This document shows, one piece after another, positions 47,680 to 60,081 of a stretch of DNA of 64,000 nucleotides. The position numbers and the translations under genes were made by a program. A model generated the notes under the pieces. The model was not told where the DNA came from. It saw nothing but the letters and a program-made list of their open reading frames with translations, and ran no database searches. Each line of letters opens with the position of its first letter. Position 1 is the first letter of the stretch. Origin of the DNA: Craterostigma plantagineum (taxonomy: Eukaryota > Streptophyta > Magnoliopsida > Lamiales > Linderniaceae); the NCBI GenBank assembly GCA_027422505.1, contig JAPQWV010001376.1:28742-92741 (forward strand), written 5' to 3'.

Positions 47680-49450
47680 AAGGGAGCCGGGGTGGTTCAG
47701 GCGACGCCCCTCCGATGCTTAAGCATTTCTTTCCTCAAAAAGGCTTAAGACATGTGCTATACTCAAAGAGTGGTTTTTTTTTCGTTTAAGTGTGCGTACC
47801 TGAAACATGACTTAACTGTTACCTTTTATACTAGGCTCATTTCGCCCCGAGTCATCACCCAACCCGCTCTTTCGTGGACTTTCCGCGGAGACGTGGTCTC
47901 CCACGTTCTTTCCCCCGTTCTCCTTTCCTCTTCCTCCTCTTGATTTCTTCTTCCCGCGGATGAAACTGCTTCCCGGCCTCTTCTTCTTTTGCCCTCTCGG
48001 GGGCATCCACCTTACCCGACCTTGCTCTAGTCATGCCTCTAGACGATCACACTGATCTGATCTTTCTACTCCCTCAGGCCGATCTGCTCGGGTCTCGATT
48101 GATTACCTCGATTGACTTGTTCGAGCCGCCCCCTGTTCTCTTCTCGGGGTTCCTTGAACCATTTACCCAAGTCACTCTTCCCTCCCCTCGGCCATCTTCT
48201 CTCTCGCTCTCAGTGGGGCTTCCTTATTCTCGGGCTCATCCTTCATCCTCGGATTCGCCCACCCTACTCTCGGGCTCGCGCTCGAGCTTGCCAGCTGTAA
48301 AATCAACCTAATAAACCTAATCATCCAATGGTTACCATCCTCTGACTCCTTCGATAAATAGCAAGGACCTCACGTGGCGTCTTGGGGGAAGTTTTGATTT
48401 GCGCAGCCTTGAAGACCAAGTTCTTTTGCTTTGTGGAACAACGGAGGACAGCAATAGTGTCAGCTAGTCAAAATCCGCCACACACATAGTCCACAACTCT
48501 TCTCAACAGCCTTGCACGACGGATGGCGATGCAAGCAGTTTCATCTTCTACCTCTTCCCCGACTAACAATGGCTGCTTGAATCTTTGAAACTTCGCTTGT
48601 GCCTTAGAATCTGCTGCGATGTGTGATGCTTTCATGGCTTTGTTGTTTTCCTTCTTTTTTATTTCCTTTCTCGCATCCCAATGAAAGATAGTTTCCTCAT
48701 CAAATACGTTTCTTGAATGGATTCGAGAGATCGACACAGCAAGAAGGGAAACAACAAAGCCATGTAAAGCATCACACATCACAGCAGATCCTAAGGCACA
48801 AGCAAAGTTTCAAAGATTCAAGCAGCCATTGTTAGTCGGGGAAGAGGTAGAAGATGAAACTGCTTGCATCGTCATCTGTCGTGCAAGGCTGTTGAGAAGA
48901 GTTGTGGACTGTGTTGTGTGCGGTGGATTTTGACTAGCTGACGCTATTGCTGTCCTCAGTTGTTTCGCAAATGCTGCTTGCATTGTTTCTTGAATGGTCT
49001 TCAAATGCTGCAGAAATCAAAACTTCCCCATGGAAGGAGTCAGAGGATGGTAAATGTTGGATGATTAGGTTTATTAGGTATTTTTATAGCTGACGCTATT
49101 TTTTCGAATGTCCGTGACGAGGACAGAGAGAAAAAGACAAACTACAAACACGAAGATAGACGGACGAGAGCATTAGGGGAGTTCATCAGAGTTCCTACGA
49201 ACACAAACTACTTTATGTATAGTGAGTCGGGAAAGAAGGGAATGAAGAAAGAGGCGGGCAAGCTCGAGAGCGAGCCCGAGAGTAGGGAGCGAATCCGACG
49301 ATGAAGGATGAGCCCGAGATAGGGGAGCAACCACTGAGAGCGAGAGAGAGATGACCCGAGGGGAGGGAAGAGTGACCTTGGGTAAATGATTTATCTGACT
49401 TCAGCGTCGGAGGGGCGTCGCCGAAACGACGCCTTTCTACCGTGTTTTTT
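47680..49450. repeat. Large imperfect palindrome (foldback), about 1.8 kb
   Basis: The two halves are inverted copies around about 48695. Matching pairs include 48461-48610 with 48781-48945 (GGCTGCTTGAATCTTTGAAA against TTTCAAAGATTCAAGCAGCC), 48305-48400 with 49005-49080 (CCTAATAAACCTAATCATCC) and 48157-48293 with 49255-49390 (CTCGGGCTCATCCTTCATC). The outer ends share GGCGACGCCCCTCCGA. The left arm carries about 430 bp not present on the right, and the right arm about 150 bp not on the left. There is no intact frame and no terminal duplication that I can see. It could be a foldback transposon or an inverted duplication of captured DNA. Confidence 0.8.
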
Positions 49451-49842
49451 TTAGGTATTTTAGGAAGCGACGACTTGGACAAATGGTTGACTCCCGCGCC
49501 AACTCCCGCGCCAATCAGGGAGGCGATTTTTTCAGACGCATCAAATTGGATGTTCGAGGCCTTAAAACTCGTGGATTAGGTTGTGGGATCGATCTACTCT
49601 CCCACAATTTCTGAGAAATCCACAGAGGCAGCGCAATTAAGTCTCTGCCATGTCCATGTCGCACAAGTCCACCCTGATATTTAGGGGCTAACCAAATTGT
49701 GTGGGCATACATTGGGACAGAAAATAAATAATCAAGAGGCTACCTTTTGTATGTTTAATAGTTCAAAGGCAATTTTTGTAAAAAAAAATCCGATGAAAAT
49801 ATGGTTAACTTTTATAGTAGGGTCGATAAGAAATATGGCTAA

Positions 49843-50526
49843 GAAAAAAATCCTACCCTTCTTCCACCCCCACCACCCCTCTAACAGACACCCCACCCCT
49901 TCCGTCTTACCTCCTCCCCCGCCTTCATTAACGGAGGTTGGGGAGCTGCTTATTTTTTTTTGTTTCATTGCATTAAAGAAAAAAAGAAAAGTTGCTTCAC
50001 CGCCCACTGCTGCACCCTGTCGCTGCCGAGGTCAGCCTCCTCCTCCAGTGTCGCCCAGTCTCCTCGCCAGCAGTCGTCCCGATCCGCCGGCCGTCCTCCG
50101 TCCACCCTGCTGCCAACTGCCGCCTCGCCGTCTCCAATTTTGAGTTTCCCGTTGTGGGACCTCTTCTCTCTCGACCCTGGGGTCGGGAGACTTTTCTCCC
50201 TTGTGGAGCCTCAGTCCGATGAAGATAAAAACCCAAAAGTTGAAGCCCAAGTGAAAGTAAAGAGTGACGTAGATTTAGCTTAATAGCTTTTCTGTTATAA
50301 GTTCTTTAGTTATTGGATTATGGGTTTTTGTTTTCTGTCGATTTTTGTCCCTTGTGGATCTTTTTCTCCCCTCGTGGGACTGTTGTGCCTTTTTTTGGGG
50401 TTGTGTTGTGCTCGTTTGTGAGCATTTGTTCTCCCCAGTCCCCGTTGGCGATGTACCGGTGAGACCATTTGGGCTTTTAGTCCCTGTAACTTTATTAATT
50501 TATGCAAGCTATCATTTGAAAAAAAA
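49843..50526 (+). mobile_element. Poly-A retroposon with target-site duplication
   Basis: A perfect 15-bp direct repeat AAGAAATATGGCTAA flanks it (49828-49842 and 50527-50541). It ends ATGCAAGCTATCATTTG plus poly-A, the 3' signature shared with 22678-22698 and 55371-55390. The 5' part is C-rich (CCACCCCCACCACCCC, CCTCCTCCCCC). No reverse-transcriptase frame is present, so it is a 5'-truncated LINE, a LINE-mobilised SINE-like element or a retrocopied transcript. Confidence 0.8.
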
Positions 50527-50968
50527 AAGAAATATGGCTAACTTTTTATACAAATAGGGATTTTTATGTAGATTCCTTTTTAAAATTTTTTGGATAAAGA
50601 AAGCCATAAAGAACCGCATGAAATCATCTGTCCCACAAAACATGTCCCCCTCTATGTCCCAAATGATCAGATCCGTTAAATCTTTAATCCGACGGTTCAC
50701 AAAATTTCATTTTATTTGTTAATTCTTTTAATTCTATAGTCCCTCAAATCTTAAATCGTCGTTATTTCATGAGATTTATATGATAAAATAAATAACACAT
50801 CCAATTTATTCCTTATTTTATGATGATCGATTTGATATTCATATCAGATATTTTACGATAATTATATAAATCAATTTAAGGGAGTGGGACAGGAAATGGG
50901 ACACGGATTATGGGACAGATGATTTCAACCGATAAAGAACCAAGTTATCGTACAAATAATTTTCTTTT

Positions 50969-52255
50969 GGGATAAAACCTAAATGGTCCCCGATGTTTAC
51001 CCTGTGAACCAATTTAGTTCCCGATGTTTCGCGTGAACCAATTTAGTCCCGATGTTATCGAAAATGAACCAAATTGGTCCCTCCGTCAACCCGACCGTCA
51101 ATTTAGACGGAGATGGCATTTGCGACGGGTTTAGCGACGGATATTCCGTCGCTAAATGAAAAGTTAAAAAATAATAAATTAAATATTAGAAATGAGGAAA
51201 AAATGCAAAAAAGGGAAAACATTAAAAAAATAGTAAAAATTAAAAAAAAAAGAGAATATTACTTATAAACTAAATAAATAAATAATAATAAAAAACAAAA
51301 AATAATAAAAGCAAATTAAAACTAAAATTAAAATAAAAAATGATAATTAAACATTAAAAATGAGGAAAAAATCCAAAAAAAGTAAAAAAATTCAAAAAAA
51401 TAGAATCAAAATTCAGAAAAAGAATATTAATAATAAATTATAAAAAATAAATAATAAAATAAATAATAATAGAAGTAAAATGAAAAACTAAAATTGGATA
51501 ACGAAATGATAAGTATAAATTTAAGATTAAAAAAACTAAAAAATAAAATTTATTTATTTATCTAAAATTAAATTCAAATTGTTACTCTTAAATACAATTT
51601 AAGATTCTAAATCGTTACTCTCTCTCTATCTCTCAAAGAATAACAAACTTAAGAGTAACAATTTTGAATCTTTATTTAGTTTTTTAATAAATAAATATAT
51701 TTTATTTTTACTTTTTTAAATCTTAAATTTATATTTATCATTTTGTTATATAATTTAGTTTTTCATTTTTCTTCTATTATAATTTATTTTTTATAATTAA
51801 TTAGTAATATTCTCTTTTTTAATGAATTTTTGTTCTATTTTTCTGAATTTTTTTTTCCTTTTTTTGGATTTTTTCCTCATTTTTAATGTTTATTTTATCA
51901 TTTTGTATTCTAATTTTAGTTTTTATTTTACTTTTATTATTTTTATTTTTTATTAATATTTATTTTTATTAGTTAGTCATATTCTCTCTTTTTTTTTACT
52001 CTATTTTAAAAATTTTTTCCCTTTTCTTTTGCATTTTTCCTCATTTTTAATATTTAATTTATGTTTTTAATTTTTTCATTTAGCGACGGAATAGCCGTCG
52101 CAAATGCCATCGCCGTCTAAATTGACGGTCGGGTTGACGGAGGGACCAATTTGGTTCATTTTCGATAACATCGGGGACTAAATTGGTTCACGCGAAACAT
52201 CGGGGACTAAGTGATTCACATGGTAAACATCGGGACTATTTTAGGTTTTATCCAT
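50969..52255. mobile_element. Long-TIR (Mutator-like) foldback element
   Basis: A 1,287-bp element. About 220 bp at each end are clear inverted copies (GGATAAAACCTAAA, CCGATGTTTACC, AATTTAGACGG and TTTAGCGACGG on the left, their complements on the right). The AT-rich interior is also roughly palindromic around 51625 (GAGGAAAAAATGCAAAAAAG against its complement at about 52024). A 9-bp flank TTTTCTTTT occurs on both sides (50960-50968, 52256-52264); this is low-complexity and so only moderate support. No transposase. It ends 113 bp before the start codon of the RGP gene. Confidence 0.85.
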
Positions 52256-52368
52256 TTTTCTTTTTCATATCGTTAAGACTACAGCTCAAAGTTAGAACCA
52301 TTAAGACTATATATACACACTTCAGTCTCCTCTTCTTCCCCATTCAACGAGGAAAAAAAGAAAGAAAA

Positions 52369-53966
52369 ATGGCCTCGTCGATCCCGAAATCTTCGCCGCC
52401 GCCGTCATCGACCCCACTCCTGAAAGACGAGCTCGACATAGTGATTCCAACGATAAGAAACCTCGATTCCTCGAGATGTGGCGGCCGTTCTTCCAGCCCT
52501 ACCACCTCATCATCGTACAAGACGGCGACCCTTCGAAGATCATCAAAGTCCCCGAGGGATTCGATTACGAGCTCTACAACAGAAACGACATCAATAGGAT
52601 TCTCGGACCGAAAGCCAGCTGCATTTCGTTCAAGGACTCGGCCTGCAGATGCTTCGGGTATATGGTGTCGAAGAAGAAGTACGTCTTCACCATCGACGAC
52701 GACTGCTTCGTAAGCTTCGCCGATCTCTCCTTTTGATTTGAAATTCGCCGTTGACCTTTTGCTGTTGTGCTTAATTTGGATTCCGATCGGCTCCTCCTCC
52801 ACCGATCTGATCGGAAATATTCCCAAAAGATTTGCCCCAAAGTTACTTGTTTGAAATTGTTGTCGTCCTAGTATATGTGTGTTGGATGGATCTGAACGCT
52901 TCTGTAGCTGAAGTGATCTAATTTCACATTTCTTACATCACTTGTTTATTTCCAGCCTTCGTAATTTTCTCTGATTCTTTCGCCGCTTCTGCTTTAGTCT
53001 AATTCTATCCGTCTCGTTTATCAAACACTGTAAAGGTTGCCAAAGATCCATCGGGCAAGGAAATCAACGCACTCGAGCAGCACATCAAGAATCTCCTATC
53101 GCCGTCGACTCCTTTCTTCTTCAACACCCTCTACGACCCTTACCGCGAAGGAGCAGATTTCGTTCGAGGTACCCTTTTAGCCTCCGCGAAGGCGTGCCAA
53201 CCGCCGTCTCCCACGGCCTATGGCTCAACATTCCCGACTACGATGCCCCAACTCAGCTCGTCAAGCCCCTCGAGAGGAACACTAGGTATTAGATTATCAT
53301 TACATTCTGAGAAACCTTAATCAAGCAAGAAATTGACCAAAAGACTTCATTTTTCTGTGTCCTCTAAGGTACGTCGATGCAATAATGACCATCCCTAAAG
53401 GAACTCTATTCCCAATGTGTGGAATGAACCTCGCCTTCAACCGCGAACTGATCGGGCCCGCAATGTACTTTGGGCTAATGGGCGATGGGCAGCCAATCGG
53501 GCGCTATGATGACATGTGGGCTGGTTGGTGCACAAAGGTAACAACCAACCCTTCGAAAATATCTCTTGCAAAGGTTTTCATTACCATATTGATAACTTTG
53601 ACTTTCTGTTAGGTGATCTGCGATCACTTGGGGTTAGGGATAAAGACGGGCTTGCCATACATTTGGCACAGCAAGGCGAGCAACCCATTCGTGAACCTCA
53701 AGAAAGAGTACAAAGGAATCTACTGGCAAGAAGAGCTCATCCCTTTCTTTCAGTCGGTTACGATTCCTAGGGAATGCACTACTGTCCAAAAATGCTACGT
53801 CGAGATCTCCAAGCAAGTGAAGGCGAAGCTCGGGAAGATCGACGATTACTTCATCAAGCTCGCCGATGCTATGCTCACTTGGATCGAAGCGTGGGATGAG
53901 CTCAACCCGTCCCCCTCGGGCGGGCCCGCCGCTGGTTCGTTGCCAATGGATCTGCTGAGTAAGTAG
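52369..53966 (+). CDS. UDP-arabinopyranose mutase / reversibly glycosylated polypeptide (GT75)
   Basis: Four exons: 52369-52709, 53036-53285, 53369-53537, 53613-53966, about 365 residues. It shows the GT75 core: [44 protein letters not shown] with the Asp-rich metal-binding motif, a [20 protein letters not shown] block, [11 protein letters not shown] and [20 protein letters not shown]. The enzyme interconverts UDP-arabinopyranose and UDP-arabinofuranose for cell-wall arabinan synthesis, in the cytosol and at the Golgi surface. Intron positions fit the RGP1/2 clade. Two single-T losses (52468 and 53170) break the frame; everything else is in place. The start codon follows an A-rich plant-type context. 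The foldback element at 50969-52255 occupies most of the immediate promoter. Confidence 0.93.
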
Positions 53967-54459
53967 AGAGTTGTCTTATTTTTATTTTATTTAAGATGTT
54001 TTCTATAAGCTTTGAGATTTTAGTCTCTTTGTGGAGATGATTACGGAGTTATTTGGAACTACATGCTTTGTTTGCATTTTGCTTGCACTACGTTGAGGAT
54101 CTTCTTAGTTTCTGAGCCTGCTTTTGGACTTTTTCGATGAGAATAATGTTGTTATGGCTTATATATATTAGTTTTTTTTTTTGGAGTTGTAACAGCTATA
54201 TCATGGCCATGAATCAAGAGTCTACATAGTTTGGTAATGTCTCCGTGGTTAGGTGCATAATAGTATAATATATTTGGGATTGAAAATAGTTTGCTAATAT
54301 CACGTTAGGAGGAGTAGGAAAAAAGAATAGAAGAACACAGATTTGTTGGATTTGAGCGGCATAGTAATTTAATGTTAATAACATTATCCTATTACATTAT
54401 CTCTGGTTATTCTCCACATTATCTCTAAAAAAACCCTAAATCTAAGTATCTCTTCTCCC
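53967..54459. other. RGP 3' region and intergenic
   Basis: Holds the RGP 3' untranslated region. No other gene or repeat was recognised. Confidence 0.5.
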
Positions 54460-55390
54460 CATTACTCCATTAATGGAGGTTGGGGGAGCTTATGTTTCTT
54501 CATTCGTCTTCATTTTGGTTATTTCTTCATTTTTGTTTTTTGTTTTGTCCTTCTCTCCCGTCTTCATTTGGTTATTTCTTCATTTTTGTTTTTTGTTTTG
54601 TCCTTCTCTCCTTGTGGGAGCTTTTCTTTTTTTTTTTTTTTTTTTTTTGTCGAAAACGATAATTTTTTTAATATCATAAACAAAAGTATAGGAGCTAAAT
54701 AGCCCAAAATGTCTCTCCAGTAATATTAACCTGGAAGTAAAACAAGGCTCACACCGAGCATCAAAGACCCAAATAAAACAAAAAAGCCGACAGAAAACTA
54801 AGATTCACGATCTAAAACACGATAACTAAAGAACATATCACAAAAAAGAGACATTTCCACCAAATTGAAGATTTGACTGTTCTCGAGTTTGCGAGTTTAT
54901 CTACTCCTTTTTTCTTCTATTTTGGGAGTTTATCTACTCTGTGGATTTCCTTCCCCTCTTTGGGGCTTCTTTTCCTCTTGGGCTCGGGTACCTTGATTAA
55001 TGAATTTTTTTGCCGGTACGTAGTTGAGAAGTTCTTAATCTTCGACTGCTTGGGTTTCGGGTGGAGATTGTTGCACTTCTGACCAAAAGAGACATTTCCA
55101 CCAAAACTGAAGATTTGACTATTCTCGAGTTTGCGCTCAGCGTTCATGGTTGAAAGCATGTAGTCTACAATAAATTTAATTTTATTAGTCACTACTGATG
55201 TGGAGTTTTAGAATTAGTTTGTGTTAGAATTGCATTATTGTTGATTTTGGAGTTCTAGAATTAGGTTTATTATCAGTTTTTATTTGCTTGGTTTGAGTTG
55301 CTTGCTCATAGGTTGGGCTTTTGTCTATGGTATTTACATATGATGTAATTATCCTTTGTGAAATGAAACAATGCGCTATCGTTTAAAAAA
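54460..55390 (+). mobile_element. Old poly-A retroposon remains
   Basis: Ends CAATGCGCTATCGTTTA plus poly-A (55390), the same 3' signature as at 22698 and 50526. Inside are a near-perfect tandem pair of about 52 bp (54507-54611, TTATTTCTTCATTTTTG units) and a direct repeat of AGAGACATTTCCACCAAA (54847 and 55089). The 5' boundary is uncertain. ATAACATTATCCTATTA near 54379 resembles ATAAATTATCTTATTGT after the tail and may be a decayed target duplication. Confidence 0.45.
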
Positions 55391-55925
55391 AAAATAAATT
55401 ATCTTATTGTATGATACATTTATTTGTGGGGTTTGATCCGAGTAAGGGCATCTCAGATAATGCTGCACCCAACGTCACACTAAACGGGGATAATAGTGTT
55501 TGGAAGCTCCAATGGACCTTCAAATGTCACGACAAATTTAGATATTACAATTTATATCATCAAATATTATAGATTTTATAAAATTTAAGGATGATAAATA
55601 ATTTATTTTATAAACTCTAAAACGATAATTTCTTATAATATAATAAATTAATGGAATATTTCGAGAATATTGTGTAGAGAGTAAAATATAGAGAAGATAG
55701 ATTGGAGTTTGTTGATACTGTTTAAACTCTATATCTGACGAATTGGTACTGTAAAAAATGGTTGGAGATGGTCTGAGTAATTATAAATTGCATTTTTTTC
55801 AAACAATAAAAAATAATAATAATAAGTTGTTTTTCTTGGTAATCATTCACGGACACTTGCTTGTATATGAGCGTTTATTAATAACACAACACGGAGGACT
55901 AACAATTATACAGCGTCGGAGAGAG
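55391..55925. other. Intergenic, 3' flank of NLR
   Basis: AT-rich. No gene or element seen. The stretch next to 55926 is the NLR 3' region. Confidence 0.5.
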
Positions 55926-58636
55926 TTAATCTTCGTCATATGGTATCTCAACAAGAATCCCATCACCAAGGTCGCCTTGTTCCTCCATTATCTGCTTCAG
56001 CGAGATGATGACGGATTTATTACATCTTCTTGCGTATATCCTACGAAGGGCATAAATATCTCCGATGCCTAATGGTAGTTCCTGCAGCTGCTGCATGTCC
56101 ATAAGGCAAAGCATCTCAAGAGCGGGAAGGTGACTGGCCTCTGCTCTCCAAGCCACAACATCTAAACGATGAAGTTTCAGGTACTTCAATTGCGGAAATT
56201 GCCCTTCGATCATGCACCACTCTTCCCCGACAAAGGCTTCGTTGCGTAGCTTAAGCACTTGGAGGTTCGGCAGCGAACCGATAACCGTCATGTCTTGCCA
56301 GCGGAGTCCACAATCGTCCAAAACCAATTCCTTCAGCGAGTTTGGGAAGGGAGATTTTTCCATGCGCAAAGTGCAATCAAGATCAAAATATAGTTTCAAG
56401 GATCGAAGCTTATGCAGAAGTTCAAAGTTATTGAGGCAGTAGCCGTTTAGTTCCTCGTCACCTACTAAACTATATGCAGCCACAACTCGACTAGATTTGG
56501 GATCCTTCTTACGACGTCCTCTGTCCACTTCATGTTTATAACATCACCAAGCGTTTGTAGATTGTGCATTACGATGAACTCGTCCGTTGGATCGGGCAAC
56601 ACGCCATTGTAGGCATCCACTTTCCTAAGTTGTGGCATCTCCCATATTCTCGATAATAGCTCTGTCCTATGCATAATCCATCCGCAAAAGACCCTCAGAT
56701 TCCAAAGTAGAGAGATGGGGGACGGAGATGCTATTCTAACTCGTCTTTGTAACTCTGGATTGAAGCCACGTCAGATTCGTCATGTGTGGGATTTCTACGA
56801 TCTCTCCGTACACCTTGTTTATCAGCCTAATGAATCTTGATCTGGTAAGCCGTGGATGCTTTGTGGGCAATCGTCGCACACCATGGGATTCATGACATCC
56901 GTTGATGGTGTCGAGCATTGACTTCGCAGACGCCAATCCTATTCGTCGTCCTCGTTCCATCACGGCATACGAAGCATGAACTCGCAGAGAAACTCCGATC
57001 AATTGTTAACATATCCATATTCAAAGTGGTAAAAATGTTCTCTTTAAGAGATTCCTTCACGCACAGTTGCCTCAGGATATCGTGAACGCCGCAAGTTCTG
57101 ATTTCCCCTATCCTCCCCAGCTTTCGAACGAAGATCATATTTCTGCCGATTAGATCTTCCAAGTATTCTGTGGCAACTTCCTCCAATGTCTTATTATGAT
57201 TTCCGGCCGACGGCCGCACAATTCCCTGCGCAATCCAATTCTCGACAAGCTTAGACGCTTTGATATCGTAGTCTTCCGGAAAATCTTTCAACCGAAGGAA
57301 GCATGCCTTGAGATGAATGGGCAGGTGATTGTAACTGAGGTACAATATCTTCAAGCAGCTTTCCTCAATCTCCAGATGATAGAATGAGTTCACATCAGCT
57401 GCAACGGATTCCCAATATTCGCGGGTCAGATTATTAGGGTTAGAAAGGGGTCCACCGACCACAACGAGCGTGAGGGGAAGCCCTTTGCAATTTTTTTGCG
57501 ATCTTCTTTCCAACCTCCTCTAATTCGCTCGTCGACCTTCCGCCATTGTTGCAAAAGGCTTTTTCGCTAAACAGTTTCCAACTGTTTCATCGTCTAGTAA
57601 ACCCATCGGGTAACTGTTACTAGAAGCGCTGCTTATACTGTCGGCTACGTTCATCAGCCTCGTCGTCACAATAATTCGACTTCTGTTCTTATTATTCGGA
57701 AAGTACCGCTTAAACTCGTCCCAAGCATCGGTACCCAGACATCGTCCATAACAATCAGATACCTTCGACCACATAACTTTTGGTACAAAACGAGTTCCTA
57801 AATCATCATCATTATCACTATCGGCCTCATCACCATCAATGACTTTTTTGAGACCTAAAAGATTTTGGTACAAGCGAGTTCCTAAATCATCATCATCACT
57901 ATCACTATCGTCCTCATCACCATCAATGACTTTTTTGAGACCTAAAAGAATCTTCTGAACCTCGTATTCTTGCGATAGAGTGATCCAAATACGAACGTCG
58001 AAGTGCTCAACGATGAGTTTACTATCGAAGGTATTGCGAGCGAGGGTCGTCTTGCCTATACCTCCCATTCCTACGATTGGGATGACCTGTAGGCTACGCT
58101 CGTTCCCAGTGAGTCGATCCATTATCTGTAACACACGATCTTTGAGCCCCACCGCGGAAGAGTTCTCACCGCTCGAATCAGAGGTTGCAACAGGAGGAGA
58201 GTTGCTAATACGCGGTCGTCGCGATCTGCCCCAATTCCATGATTTTCCTTTCCGAATTTCGTCAGCTCTTGATATATCGACTCGATCTTCCCAATTGATA
58301 GTTGCAGATCTTGATAGAATGCCGAGCTCATCTTCCCACAAATCTGATCGTCGGGGAATCCTTCAGTTGGATTCGATCTACGACATACTTGTCGAATAGA
58401 TCGTCTATATCGTGCACACTTCAGTGATCTGCAGTTTAACGGCCAGCTCGCGGAGTAGTTCGTTGGTAGTTGATTTTATCGAGTGAATTTCGAGAAACCC
58501 TTGCAAGAAAGTGAGCTTCTGCTGTAGTTCTTCGATCTGAGACATGTCTGAGATCATCCATCGACGAGAAGGCAGAAGAACGTTTGTCCAAAGAACTCAA
58601 ACGAGAGAGAACAGACGCATAAGCTGCTACTGCCAT
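55926..58636 (-). CDS. CC-NB-LRR immune receptor, R1/Rx-like
   Basis: One apparently intronless gene. The N-terminal coiled coil starts MAVAAYASVL and contains an Rx-type Asp/Asp region (HDIDDLFDKY). The NB-ARC has P-loop VGMGGIGKTTLA, RNBS-A-like HFDVRIWITLSQEY, kinase-2 LIVMDDVW (in a shifted frame near 57750), RNBS-B SRIIVTTR, GLPL CKGLPLTLVVVGG and VHDIL in place of the MHD-type motif (VHDLL is usual here). The LRRs run to 55926, for example FPNSLKELVLDDCGLRWQDM and FPQLKYLKLHRLDVVAW. Such proteins sense pathogen effectors in the cytosol and trigger cell death. It resembles the tomato/potato R1 class. Between RNBS-A and kinase-2 an acidic segment (GDEDDSDSDDDD) is present twice. Several single-base breaks interrupt it, so a true pseudogene cannot be excluded. 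Confidence 0.85.
57787..57952 (-). repeat. Tandem duplication inside the NLR NB-ARC
   Basis: Two copies, about 57788-57870 and 57871-57950, share CTAAATCATCATCAT and CCATCAATGACTTTTTTGAG and ACCTAAAAGA. In protein terms LLGLKKVIDGDE.DSD.DDD is repeated, ending each time at LGTR. This lengthens the region before kinase-2 by about 27 residues. Confidence 0.8.
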
Positions 58637-60081
58637 AGCTATTTGGATATATTACTGAAGCAAATCTCTTTTTCGCCTTGGAGAAATGAATGCAGGAATG
58701 TATTGTATGAAGTGAATGGGAGAAGTGAAGTGAACACAATTACTACTCAACCAACTCCGTAATACTGACTACTCAACTACTACACACAGACAGGTCCTGT
58801 CTGGATAATTAATTATGAATTAGGCGACAACGACAACTTAGGGAAGAATAATTTGGTATTCTCTCTTTCGGTAAGACTTAGGTCAATATTTTAAAAACAA
58901 TTCATAACGTAACAACCGTGTACAGCAGCACACCACCTGGGAAAGAATATCTCTTTCGATAAGACTTGGTCAATGTTATAAAAACAATTCATAACGTAAC
59001 AACCGCGTACATCAGCACAGGCACAGCACACCACACCACTTGGGGAAGAATATGATCTCTTTTGATATTTCGTAGAAGACACTTATATAATTTATTCGGA
59101 GGGATGATGACAATAAATATCGTATTATGCCGGTTGATCCCGCAGATATTAAACTAAACCTACTCGCCCAAGGCCAAAAAAATTCCCTCGAATAAACATA
59201 AGCTGATTTAAGGAATTAAAGAGATCACTCATTTAATAAATTTACACTTATTTTGCTGTGTAAGAAAGAAATCAGTCTTTACATGAGAGAACGTTTTGGA
59301 AATAAGAATATAAAATTCAAAAGTGACAAACTCCGGTAAAGATTAATCTTCTAGGTGAAGCAATCATCAACTTGATATCAGATTTCCGGGACTAAAGAGG
59401 CATCAAGTACTAATCCTCGCAACCACCCATTTTAGTAAAATTATACGTCTAATGCTAGATACGAAAGGAACGTGTTGGAATAAATTATATAAATTATAAA
59501 TGTTACTCACCTCCCTAGTAGAAAAGTTAAACTTTTAGGTGGACTGGCCGGACGGATCCTCTGTCTCATAATTATATCTCATTCTGTATTCATTTGTGCA
59601 TGGATTTTAAAACATTCGTTTGGATTCTAAATCTTGCTGATAATTGGCTACTTTTGTGGATTTTTTTTTTAAATTGCATGTGGATGATTCACGAGAGTCT
59701 TACTTATTTTTATTTCTTACCTTTCTTCCAATAAACGATGTTATACGGATATATTGCAACAAGAAAATGGGAGAAAAAATAGAAATGGTATCTTTTTCAC
59801 GTCGTTAGCTTAGGTTTATAGAACAACAAATTCTAATAAACTTGCTTTCTTCTCTTGAGATTTCTTGCTATTGAAAGAACATTAGCTTGATAAAACACAG
59901 TTGCATTGTATTGTGTGGGGTTTACTTGAAAAAGAACAAAAAAAAAAGGTGTGTTCATGAATAGATTCATTGAGCTATCTATAATTTTTCTTATATGCAG
60001 TCAGAAATAATTTTTTTTATTTCTATATCGTTGAATTCACGTTATGGGTTTTTTTATTTCTTCTTTTGTATCCGCAGGGAA
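58637..60081. other. NLR promoter side and unassigned DNA before the retrotransposon
   Basis: A short direct repeat AACAATTCATAACGTAACAACC occurs at about 58896 and 58984. TGTTGGAATAAATTATATAA near 59472 resembles the start of some LTRs, but no matching end or second copy is present. The region just before 60082 may be the leader or LTR of the downstream gypsy element. Nothing is firm. Confidence 0.4.

Noticed and set aside
49992..50283. Overlapping frames of 65-107 codons on both strands
   Set aside because: They lie inside the poly-A retroposon, are Pro/Ser/Arg-rich and show no domain or conserved motif.
59128..59170. CCGGTTGATCCCGCAG resembles the 5' start of 18S rRNA
   Set aside because: The similarity ends after about 15 bases and the downstream sequence is not rRNA-like, so I treat it as chance.
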